Shown here: piece by piece, positions 42,814-55,700 of the stretch
Numbering within the stretch: position 1 is the first letter of the stretch
Layout of the letters: each line of letters begins with the position of its first letter
Source: Dryococelus australis
Lineage: Eukaryota; Arthropoda; Insecta; Phasmatodea; Phasmatidae
Direction: 5' to 3'
DNA length: 64,000 bases
Assembly (NCBI GenBank): GCA_029891345.1
Contig: CM056995.1
Span: 216,818,547 to 216,882,546 of the forward strand
Made by a program: the position numbers and the translations under genes
The notes under the pieces: generated by a model
The model's database searches: none
What the model was told of the DNA's origin: nothing
The model's input: the letters and a program-made list of their open reading frames with translations, nothing else

Positions 42814-45800
42814 ATGTAATATACACGCTTTTATAAGGATTTAACCAAAACTGGGGTACAAAATACAAGAATTCTATGTTCGCTAACCTTTGCAATTATA
42901 AAAAATTTAATAATTTATCATCAACAAATTAGTATCATAAAGTACATCTTCCAAGTAAAAAAATATTAACGCAAGCAAATCTTGTTTTAACTCCCCTCAA
43001 ATTTAAAATGTGATATAAGAATCTTCAGTTTTTTTTTTTTACTCTCGTAAATTTATTATTGACGTTATGAAGTATTTAATATTATTGTCGTGTCTATATT
43101 GCATAGAAGTGCCAAGTGTTGTAGCGAGAGAGTGAAGAGATTTGGGCGATTCTTAACAGCTCTACTTTTGTACTTATATTCAGTGTTTGATTTTTTGTGT
43201 TTTTTAATACGATGTAGTTTCGGCTTGTCATATTTATTTTGTACATTTTTATCTCTTGCTAGTGTTGGTATACTTAAGACGTTATATGATTCTGGCTAGA
43301 ACGGAAAAAATTAATATTAACTTTTTTTTATGAAACACATAATACACAACAATCTTATCAAGCCTAAAACAGTTGTCTTTTCCTGTAGTCAATAGAAAAA
43401 AATTAACGAATAATACAAAATTATTACTGTATAACATGGCATGTTAAATGCATGGTTTTTATAGTAAAACAATCCCAAATTAAAAGGTTTTAATGGTACA
43501 AAAGAGCGTTTTCTAAATAAATATGTATCACGAGAAGTAAACGAAGACATACCTTATCTTTCCTTTTCGCTAAGAATTTTAAAACAAATTCTGCATGAGT
43601 CAGACGAGACTGTGAAACTTCGTTATGGTAAATACGATAGCGTTCATCTCTTCTCTGAGTAATAGCCTAGGATGCTACAGACTGCAACCTAGCACAAGAA
43701 GAAAACATTTATCTATATTAATAAACAAAATTAAAGCGTCTGTCTATTATTTCAAAATTGATTCCAACATTTAAGCGTAACACGCTATTTAAACGATGTT
43801 AAAACATAAATAACTATTTTTAAAAAACTTGTCTGTCCTGGATGTTTGTCAAAAAAGGCTCCGAAACGGCTGAAAATATTTTGATAAAACTTTCAGAGAT
43901 CATAGAGTTTATTTCTATTAAAAATTTGTTCTTTATTTCATCTCGATTTCTCAAATGGTTATGAAGGAGATAAAAAATTTTCATGTAATTTTCTTTATGT
44001 TTCGTATCTTATTATTTTTGCAAAAGAATTATTGTCAAAACGCATGTTTATCAAATAATCATTTATATAATACACATCATAGAAAACGATACATTACTTT
44101 TTGGAAAAACATAGAAAAATAACATATTATCAAACAACTAACACTAACGCGACGATTAAACTATTTCCTATAATAAATTAACAATCTTTCAAAACAATTA
44201 TTTTGGTATGTATTTCAATAACTCCACAAAACCTGGGCGAAGCGATGACGGACTGTATTTTATTAACTCCTTAAAAACCTAAGCGAAGCGAAATTTATAT
44301 TTTTAAAATATGCAAACAAATCCTAAACTCCACGTGAACGAAGTCACGGGAACAGCAAGCTCATAATAATACGTTTGCTTAGAGTAAGAGAGAAATTACG
44401 AAGCTGGTATTTGATTCCTCTGTACTGAGAAAAGTTGTCCTTTTGGAATGAAATTTTTTTATGTAACTACGGACTTTTTATTACGACCCAAAATTAAATA
44501 GTTCGATTATATTTGTAACGCCATTACAGATTAGTACTTAAATTGTCCGTTTTGGCCGGTTTACGTGTATGATTGTTTGATCGTTTTAAGCCTAATTTTT
44601 AGTTTCAAAATACAGTTTACGTTACAGGAATTCCGAATTAATTTATACGGTGTCGAGAAAAATAAAGTTCCTGCATCAGCCTAACTAGCAGTGTCTGTAA
44701 ACTGATAAGACAAATAATAATTTTTTTTTTCTATTTAAAGTATTATTTGCTTGTTTACAAGTTCACTGGTGTCCTACTCGATCGGTATGCCTGAGGCTAA
44801 AATGTATAGGTTTAAATTTGTATTCCATTTATAGACCGTTCACTGTAAAGTAAGCACTTTTGAAGCCCTAGTTACTTTTTTTCTTTCAACCCATTTATAT
44901 CCTTCCACGACTTGTTAATGTAAATCCTACCACGTAAGTAATAAACACAGTGTATACTCACCATACCCAAAACCAAAATTCCGATGCCACAATGAAATTT
45001 ATTTATTGGTTATTATATCTGATGAAATAGCTTCAAAAAGTGCTCACTTTATCGTGAACGACCTATAATGTGTTATGCCTACTTCCCTTGGTTTCAGGTT
45101 CACTATAAACTCGTTTGCATGTATAAATAAACCCAAGCATATACTGCTTACATGAATATTACCTGTGTTTGACACAATTTTCTGTTTCCCTCTTGCAGAC
45201 TTTAAGTGCAAGGACGAAGGATTCTTCCCTCACCCCAGGGACTGCAAGAAGTACTTCTGGTGTCTGGACAGCGGACCGTCCAACCTGGGCATTGTGGCGC
45301 ACCAGTTCACGTGTCCTTCAGGTTAGTCCTCAGGCTGCATACCCTCCTCGCTTCCACGCAGTCACTTGTCCTTAAGGCAGACTTAGAGTGGATTTCACGT
45401 CATCACGGAAACTAACATTGCATCGATTGAGTAACTAGTGTCTATTAAAACAAAATATCATTGTTTAAATATGCAGATTTTTTTCAGTTACCAAAGAAAC
45501 ATAGAAGCATGAGTATGTGGGTAACTATGAAAGGTATTTTTGTTAATTTTACGATTAGATAAACATCTAATGGCATAACGTCAACAGCCGTTTCAGGAAT
45601 TCCACTCTTTCCAAGTATCACTGCAAACTTCACCTAGCCTAAAAATTATTAAATTTCTCAGTTGATACTTTTGTTTTTGAGGATTGTTGGCAGTTGCTGC
45701 TTACAAAAAACTTGCTAATACAGGTCACCGACGTTCGTTAAGGATAGTCTGAAAGAGTTAAATCATTTATTTTCATAATTTCCTACACAGTTATAATAAA

Positions 45801-48800
45801 ATTATAAATTGACATAATTTAGCATCTCTTTTCAAAACTTTGGATTTCATGGATACAAATAATGTTTTTACTCTGCACTGTACATTTTTTTGAATAACAA
45901 CTAATTGTTCGGGAAAAGTTACCAAATATTATTCTTACAGCACTACAAGTGAATTAGAGCAAATTATACATCACTTTACTAGGGTTGAGTAAAACTAATG
46001 TTACATTTTAACAAACATGTACAACAGACGTTAAACTTATTACAAATATGGAGATACATAAGCAATGTTGTACGTTTAACGAAAAAATGTGTTGTGAAGA
46101 TACAGTTATCTTGTAGAGATTAAAGAAAAACTTTGGTAAGACTAGTTTCCGTAAATTGTCTCTAAAATGAACTCACATATAACAGGCCGCCAATCAAGTG
46201 AGGGGCAGGCCTACCACTATCGAGATAACGATTAGCCACCAGTATTCCGTCTTCACACCCCACGGGAAAAATGTTAACTAAATTAAATATATATCATACA
46301 CAATAATACGATTTCCTACATACTTTCACAAAATCATATTCAACTTAAAGGTAAGAACGTAGCTTACAAAAGTGAAAGAAGCTTATAACTGTAGAAATCA
46401 CAGGAATTTGACGAACTGTCACATCAAGAAGGCTTATTTGCGAATTTAAAGCGTAATAGAACCTACCCACAAAGTCGCAATTTTCATTTCCTCACAAGTT
46501 AACATTTTTGTGCAGATATTTTTAATATTAGCGAATATTTTTGATGAGATCGGTATTAATATATTCTTAGTAAAATTGGCAATTTCTTAAACAACCTGTT
46601 TTGGCCAGAAAACATCTTTGTTGTGATTTTTAGTACGGTTATATTAAAATTGGTACAAAATAATTCTCCAGTATGGCAACTGTAATAAATAATTTCCAAA
46701 ATGAGCAAAGAATTAGATGGTGTCGGTCTCATAACAAAATATTCGCTGATTAAAAATATTATCGCCCATAATTTTTCACTCTCAAGACGAGTGCGTAAGA
46801 GAAAATCTCCCTGTATCCTGGGGCGCCAATCCAGCCCCTTTATGGGATAGTATTCCTTCCAGTGTGAGTTTATTTTTGTTTCACCATTGTTTACTTTTAA
46901 AACGAAATATTTGCAAACAAGGGTTGTGAGGATATAGAGCATTTCTCAGCAGTTATTTCAAAATTCACGATATTTTTTTCACTTTGTTTTTGTTGCGACT
47001 GTGAACTTAAAAACGATTAGTCCATAATTGATTATATTTATGTCTGCCATGAGAAAAAGAAACTGGAATCATTTCATTCAGGATTGGGGAAAGTTGTAAA
47101 GTGCCTCTGTTTGTAATAATAAGCATTGAATCGTAATATTAAATCGCGACAAGAATGAGTGAGTGAAAGGATTTCGGTGGCTCTCAACAGCGAGGTCTTA
47201 AGAGCCGATGAGGGTGATTGAGGTGAGTCTGGAGCAGTGTCAGAATGAATGGGCGGGGGGAAACGGGAGATCCCCTAGAAAACCCGCTGACCAACGGCAT
47301 CGTCTGGCATGATTCCCACATGCAAAAATCCGGGAGTGACCTGGCCGGGGATTGAACCAGGTTCGCCTTGATGGGATGCGAGCAGGCTAACCGCTCAGTC
47401 ACCGCGGCCCCCATGAAATAAGTAAATAATCACAACATTGGAATGACACTGCCAGAGATCCATCGATGATAAAAAAGGGGGGGGGATGGACCCATCGCAC
47501 CTACCCATCCACCCCCCCCCCCCCCCACCCAGAGTGGGATGCCCACCACTATAATTAGTCCAGCGCCAGACGAATGAAGGAAAATGAGATCCACCTCCTT
47601 TCTACTAGAATTTCTCTTCGTACTATTAAAGAATATGGTTCTTACCCATTTTTTTCTTGTAGCATTTTCTAATAACGCGTGTAATCATTTTAAATTATTT
47701 CCTGTCGGCTGGGTTTTTCCGATGCCTATGCTGGCTTTTACCAGCCTCTTCTTAGTTATAGTTTTAACTTTATGTACACTAAGGGAGGTGTTCATGGTCC
47801 AAAACGGTGGCCATGATAGCCCAATCCCTCTCTGCCGCGATGTGTGCCTCCTTGCATGCATTCCCTCTCCTGTAGGCGTAAGGGTGTCAGCCGTTAGACG
47901 CACTTAGATCCCGTCCCTACCTCGGACGTACAACTAACACTTAGAATTAGAGTAGGTTAGGAAAAAACGGACTATTACACTGCCACCTTGATAAAGGCTG
48001 TTCACGGTAAAATAAACACTTTTGAAAGCCCTGCTTAAGATCTACCTGTAACACGTTGTGTATTCTTCCGTATAATGTAAAATTATCATTGCCATGGGCC
48101 TCGTAAATTTATTCATGCGTCGGTTAAGTAAAACTGTAAAATTATTAAAAAAGAAAATATTTTACAAATATGCCAATTTTTACAATTAGAAGTACTAAAA
48201 AAAAGCAGAAAGCGAAAGAAATAATTCAAGTTATCACAAATTGTTAGCTAACATTTTTTTATCCGACATTAATAAATTGAACTACTTTACCCCCATCGTT
48301 AACCAATGTAAATTGGGCGTATGTCGCTCAGTGCGCCAGTTAAAATATATGCACGTGGGAGCAGTGACTTTTTTCTAAGGTTGATTTCTAAAGTGCTCAG
48401 TTTATCGTGAACAGCCTTTAGCTGCTTCTTTTGTCGCACAACTTTAGGAGCTGTGCAACTGGGTGCTTGCAGGGCTGGTGTTCAACAAGGCGGCTGACTC
48501 TTGCGACTACGCACGTAACGTGATCTGCAAGACGAAGGCCAAGGCGGAGACGACGACGACCAAGCCGTCCACCACCAGCCGCCCCACCAGCCGCCCCACC
48601 ACCAGGTACACCACAACCACAACCACAACCACGCCGCCGCCAGAGGAGGAGGAGTACGAGGAGTACGAGGACGACGACGAAGAAGCGGCTCCCGAGGGAG
48701 ACGAAGAGGATCCCAAGGTCATCCAGGAGCTCATAAATATCATCAAGAAACTAGGTGAGCTACAGCTACACCCGTTCGACATTATTCCCTTACGTTCACG

Positions 48801-49547
48801 TAACATTTTCACGGGAATGCACAGCTAGCGTACGGAAACGCGATCCGTAACGACGGGAAGCAGAATTGAGGTCCTTAAATATCAAATACGTAATGTGTAC
48901 GTTTTCCTATAGCTTCCTGTTTCTCAAGCGTACAGAGCTTTGCTTTGCCACTAAAGAGTTAGGATATCGACGCCGCTTTGAGTTACACAGTCAACCATCA
49001 GAAAATAGCATCAGACATCTGTAACAGTTAGCAACTGCAAAATATTTTGTAAATTTAATTACACAGTTTTTGTACACTAACAAACTTTGTAACATTTAAT
49101 TTTAGCGTTATACTAGCCGTAAAATCTATACAAAATTTAGTAATGACCAGAAAACCCTTTTTGAGTTGCAAAGTAAAAGTTTATTACACTATGAGATAAT
49201 TATTTTACTTAAAATAATTGCAATTGTTTAGGAATGGCAGGTCATTAAATAATAATTATTTATTTTTTTTGGGGGGGGGGGGGGGGTCTTTTAACGTTCA
49301 TTCGAAGTGTAAAAACCTTCATTGCATATAACTTTACTTTCCAAATAAAGATAAGCTCTATTGCGATTAGGCTGTTCTGTGTATTTTCCCAGCCCAGTTA
49401 TTTTTTGTAACCAAGAGAACATATTGGAATGAAAATTTGCTGGTTTGCAGTACCAGTAACTGTCATCCTGACGCAAATGTCATAAATCAATATATTATAC
49501 CATTTTAAAACCACACCGGTTTATCTTTTCAGTCCATCTGCAAATTC

Positions 49548-49580
<33 letters not shown>

Positions 49581-52500
49581 TCTACAATTAGAAATATTTT
49601 TCCTCCTACATAATTTTTCAATATATTTGTTGTGGAGAGCAGTGTGAAAATGATTTATTTTCCATTTCCTGATAACATAAATTGCAATACTAGCTTTAAT
49701 ATAAAAATTACAAATATATGTATTACAATTTGCACAAGAAAACTTTTTGTAGTACCAAAAATATTTTTTGCAACTGGTTGGGAATAATTTTTGTAAACGT
49801 ATAAAAAGTTTATACCCTAGGATTTTGCGTAGTGAATTTGCAAACAATTCATACATCCCAGGTAAAATTTTACGAAAATTAACTAAAAAAAAGTATTTTC
49901 GGCCATATCGCAGTCGGAGTAACTAATAAAACAGAGCTATTGCAAGAGATAAGTACCTATCACTAGACAGTGAATACCGGTCACAACTTTCCATGAACAT
50001 TTACTGGAGGCACGTCAGATAATGGTTGTTGCACATCGGGAGATGTATTAAATGAGTAATCATTAACACTTTCCACATATTTACACGCGCGTGTGTTTTG
50101 AAATAATCGAATGGGCCACTGTTAATTATTATCTCAGTTCCAACAGTTCAAGATCCTTTGCTGACATATTATTTTAAAAACCTCTAAGAAAACTAATTTA
50201 CCCTCATTTGCCATATATAAGACATTTTGAGTTATGATAATTTTACATTCAATATACTATATGTGCACTGAGAAAAATATATTTTTTGAATCGAACAAAG
50301 CTTGTTTGGTGGAACCAAAAAACTGTTTGTATAAGGGCAGTGAAATATATTGTTGTTAAAAACAAATTATGGCTTTGTTGGTATTTTTATTTGGTTCCCC
50401 CAAACAAAGGTTTGGTTGGTACAAATAAAGATTTGTTATGCTCTAAGATGCATTAAAATGTTTCGGTTAGTATAAATGAATTAAGTACCCGACCGAGATT
50501 CGAATCAATATCGCGTGAGTACAAGTGCAACCTCACCTGAAGCAATTACTGATGGAAACTTTTTTTTTTAATACATACATTTAAAATGCTGGACAACGTG
50601 CGTTTCACAGCTTTACTTTATATTTTCCTTTTGAACTTGTTTTATTACGATATTTATACTATTATTAAGAATCAATAAATGCACTAACAAACACTGTCCC
50701 TATCCTAATTGTCACAAAGAAATAAACAATCTTTCGATCTGTATTTTCGAACGAAGGTAATCTGATGAGCAGCCAAAGAAAAATATATAGTTGATTCAGC
50801 TATATATTTTGTTGAAAGACTTGAAAAAAAATTTTGGGTCAACACAGACGTATTGTTTATTCAAGGGTGTATATTGTTACATGAGCATAATTAATAATGT
50901 TACTTTTCAAGTTTTGTTTACTCAACAAACTATTTTGTTGAGGCAATGAAATATATACTGGGGCCTATACAAACAAGCATCTCGTTGGCCGGAGCACACC
51001 TTTTTGTCAGTGTATGATGTGTAAGTGAACAGTAATAAGGAAGTAGTGGCAAGCAAGATTTTCGGAGAAGTGAGGGTGGGTTTACGATTGTCTTAACAGA
51101 ATCAGTATGCCGCGTGATTAAATTATAAATCAACGTATTTAAGGGTATTGGTTTATGACCGTCATGTGCGGGTCATGTACCGGTCGTGTAAGTTTTGCCT
51201 TGACTTAAGATATCGTCATATTTTATATCTTAAGACGAAGTAGCCAATCATTCACAGTGGCAGTTGCTGTTGGCGTGAAAATGTATTTACATTTGGGATT
51301 TAGGATATGTCGTATCGCGAAATCGTATGCGATGAATTATTTTTATCGAGACAGTATCCTCTTTATTTAAATAACAGTTACTGGTCATGTTTTATCTGTT
51401 GGGAGAGGTTATGGAACTCCCTTTCATTAATGTTTTCACAGATTGCTTGACTTAAATACCCAATATTAGCATACCCTTCTAAAAGATATCGCAAATTTTT
51501 CAAAACGATTACATAGGCAGTAACCACAAATATAGGCTGTCCACGGTAAAATGAGCACTTTTGAAAGCCCTGCATAAGATCTACTTGTATGCACGTGTTG
51601 TGTATTCTTCCGCCTTATGTAAAATTACCATTGCCGCAGGCCTCTTAATTAGTCATGCGTCGGTCAAGGTAAACTCTGAAATTATTACGAAGGTAAATAT
51701 TTTACAAATCTGCTTATTTTTACACTTCGATTCATAAAAATAACAAAATAAAGCGGAAAAAAATGATTTAATTCATCACAAGTTGTTAAACAAAACTTTT
51801 TATTCGATGATAAAATATGGAACTACTTTCCATTCATCGTTACCAACTTTACTGGGCGCTTGCCACTCAGTGCGCCCGTTAAAATATATGCTGGTTCGAG
51901 CAGTGGCTTTTTTCTAATATTTATTTCAAAAGTGCTCACTTTTTCGTGAACAGCCTTTAATCACGATTGTCCATTTTTCCAGGTTACGTCGGCTGCTTTC
52001 ATCTCCTACGATTCTGTCGGGCTAGACAATTGCTAGATCAATGATAAACTGCAATACTTATTTTCTGGGTACTAAACGAGTGATAAGAATAATGCAAAGA
52101 ATATTTTGGTAAACTTCCTAAACTGCAATGGAAATTTTTAACCCATACCTTGTATGAGAAAATTACCATACATCAGGTTGCGAATTCAGGAATGATAATA
52201 GAGAACGTTGGTAATTTGCCTGCGAATTTTACTCTTTCCTGAGCAAATGTAAGAACACTACCACAAATGCATGGTAAAAACTTTGCCAACCGCACGTTCT
52301 CGATATACGTATACACTGATGTGGTAAATTTGCAAATAATTTCTTAGGGTGTAAAATTATTAATTCTTGGGTATGTAATGGCAAAGTCGCCCTGAGGAGT
52401 GCGTGTATGCGGGCAGGCGGGGTCGAGCAGCTGGAGAGACAGCTCCAGCAGCAGGAGAAGACGAGTGGCGGTGGTACTGGAGGCATCAGCCGAAGTCTGT

Positions 52501-52756
52501 ACAACAAGGTGCTGGCCCGCACTACCGCAGGCTCCGGCAGGGGCGCTGTTCTCTACGGCACCAGCACCTCCTCCCCGCAAGAGCCCACAACCAGGTCAGT
52601 AACACGCTTTCCCGTGCACTAACCACCAGGTGGACCGATTATTCGTCTTCCGTGCGCGTATAATCTGTTCACAGTGTGAACTGAGCACTTTTGAAAGCCC
52701 TGCTTAAGTAGAAAAGTGAATACTGTACAAACCTGCTCGTTTTTACACTTCGCTGC

Positions 52757-52788
<32 letters not shown>

Positions 52789-55700
52789 CGAAGGAAATAA
52801 TTTATATCACAAATGGTTACCCAGCAATTTTTATTCAACCTTAACATATGAAACAGCTTTCCATTCATTGTTACCAGCTTTACTGGGTGCATGCCACTCA
52901 ATGCGCCCGTTAAAATATATGCACGTAGGATCAGCGACTTTCTTCTAAGGTTGATTTCAAAAGTGCTGACTTTATCGTGAACAACCTTTCAAGTATCTAA
53001 GACACAGGATATTTTATTGACCATGCCATTTCAAAATTCCTTGATAAATTCATAATTAAATATTTTTGATAGTTGCTGATAAGGGTGTGAACCACACAAG
53101 AAAATTATATCTCAATAGATACAATGACTTATCTTAGTTCCTATAGTTTTTTTTTTAATTCCGGTAAACAAAGAAAAATATTTTTTATTATGCGCCCCAT
53201 CAACGGCTGTAAATACATTTTTTTTTACTGTGAATTTATTACCTACCGACTGCGTCAATAGTTTGTTCAGAATAGTGAGCACTGAAAATAAGTCTTGTTA
53301 TATTCACGCCTCATTTGTCTGTTGATCATATTTTTTATTTATTTTTTTATTTTTTATTCTTGAGGATACTTTGTAATTTCTTTGCGACAATTTAGCAGGG
53401 TAATTATTAAACAGTTTTGTATATTAATTATAGTTTAAAACAGTGATATGTTTTGAAATTCTCATTAAACTGTAGTTACTACAATGACCATGCTGCCATA
53501 TATACCTCACCTCTCACAGTCATCTCCCACTCGTTTAATTAATTTCTTAATTTTAAACCCGATACTACAGTTTCGTCGCACATATAATACATGTACATTG
53601 AGTAATATTTTTAAAACATGTTTGGCTCTTTAGTAGTATACGTGACTCATATTTGGAATTACATTGATTCAATCTTGGCTAACAGCTTCGAGCACGTTTC
53701 TTTCCACGTGATTTATTCTTCCCCATTCAAATTTTTCCCTAACATCAGATAAATCTGGTCAGTTCTTTAACTCACCTCCTCTTGATCACAGTCTGCAGTC
53801 TTTAAAAGACACAAAAAATTAACACGGATCCAACCAAGTAGCTGTAGAACGTGCGCTAAAATTACTTTTCGGGTAGGTGCATTAAAACACAAATTTCCAC
53901 TCATGGGCAGTTAAATTGGAGATACCTGCCTAACAACATATAGCACCCCTGTTGACGTCAGCTATGTGTGAAGGCACGGAATCTACAATGGAGCGAAAGC
54001 AGTCGAGAGCCGTATTGACCTACGACCGCTCCACAGCCTCGCACAGTGCTAGGAATTAGGTCGGAGCAGGATCCACGGTGCCCATGTGACTCTCGACACA
54101 TCCCAGATGTGTTCGATAGGATTGAGTTAGGATAATCTCAAGGTCAGGGTAAGCAAACAGCAAACAGAGCAAACACTCAATCACCATTCCGGAGTAGGAG
54201 GCCGGTTCTTTATCTTGCTGTTGGTACAGGTCTCCTGGAGTGTGCTGCAGGCACAGAAATTGGTGCACATGATCTGCCAGCAGGTCCCTGTATGGGTCGT
54301 CTGTGAGGAACGACAGCATATATACCAGGAGACCCATTTCATCCCACACAAACATTCACCAATACGAAGATACCACCACCAGCAGCCTGAACTGTGCCCT
54401 CCTGACACGAGGTATCCATTGCTTCATGTTCTTGGCGACGAACCCGAGCCCTGCCATCGGGATGTACCTCGACTGAACCGTCCTAGCAACCTATCTTCTA
54501 TGCCTCGAAGGTCCAATGGTGGTGTTCCCGCATCTATGTTAATCGTTGGGCCTTGTGACGAGAGTTGACCAGAGGTACCAGTGTCTTCTGTACCCTATAG
54601 CAGAGAGATGGTTCTGGATACTATGGCTGCTCGCTTGTCGTTGAGATCCAGATTTGAATTGGCAAGTGACCTGCTGCACTGTGGCCTCTGTCCATCCCCT
54701 TGTACTAACCGAGCTAAGCGACGGGAACTCCTGCCACAGATACCTTCTTCGCCAAGGAAGATTTCCCTGGCAGTGGTGGTTTTACCCGACTCTATGAACT
54801 CGCGGTGCACTCTTCACGCAGTGCCCCATACATATGGTCGTAAAAATCTGGCCATGTTCAAATGCACTGAAATCTTGTTTCTTCCCCATGCTGTGCTGGA
54901 ATGTTACTCTCTCAGTAAAAGTCAATGAAAAGCCCAAGGACATCTCAGCCAAATGTGACTGGGCACTATTCAATTCGACAGGGCGACCAAAGCGTAATTT
55001 TTCCAACACAGCAAGTGTCCCTTACTCATCTGCTCATGAGTGAATAATTAGGTTACCGTACTCAACCATGCAGAAATTCATTCAATCTTTTGAAAGGCAT
55101 ACTTTTATTCTGTCACAATACACCATCGATAGTCCTTCGTTTCCTATGTGTGTCATGTAAGATAATTTCGTTAACAGATTGAAAAATCTCCACAATAGTG
55201 AAGTAAATGCATTTGGCATAGTAACTGAATGCTTATTTTTGGGAGAATGTTTATAATCTCCGTAATCAAAGACAGCAGTAAGAAGTACACAACTACTGAG
55301 CTTGAAGATACATGTTTTCAAACCGTGCATACTATTTAAGGTACACCTAACATCCATCAACACTCATCCAGTGCCTTTGATAGTATTGTGATGGCACACA
55401 GGTACTTGCACACAGTTAATTAATGCAGTCGGACAAGCTATAATGTGTGTTATTAACTGTACACAGTAATTCATCAGTATGTTTTGCATTGTCCTGTTAA
55501 AATAGCAATAAATTATCAGGGAAAAATTGCCTAAGTCTTAAGGTTTCGTAATAACCCTTGGGATACGGGTACTGGAGCAAATTTCTCTAATTATCCTCCC
55601 ACCACACCCCATGTTGTGCAGTCATAAGTTGTGGTAATGTTTGCCCAAAGGAGAAAACGTAGGAAATTTAATAGAGCTCAAGAAATGAGTACATCAGCAA

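Noticed and set aside
48507..48812. 101-codon - strand frame over exon 8
   Set aside because: It is antisense of the Thr and Glu/Asp tracts (read as Val and Ser runs), a shadow.
52403..52663. Alternative + strand frames over exon 9
   Set aside because: They do not match the phases of exons 8 and 10; the GVEQLERQL frame does and continues the conserved KKLG-G junction.
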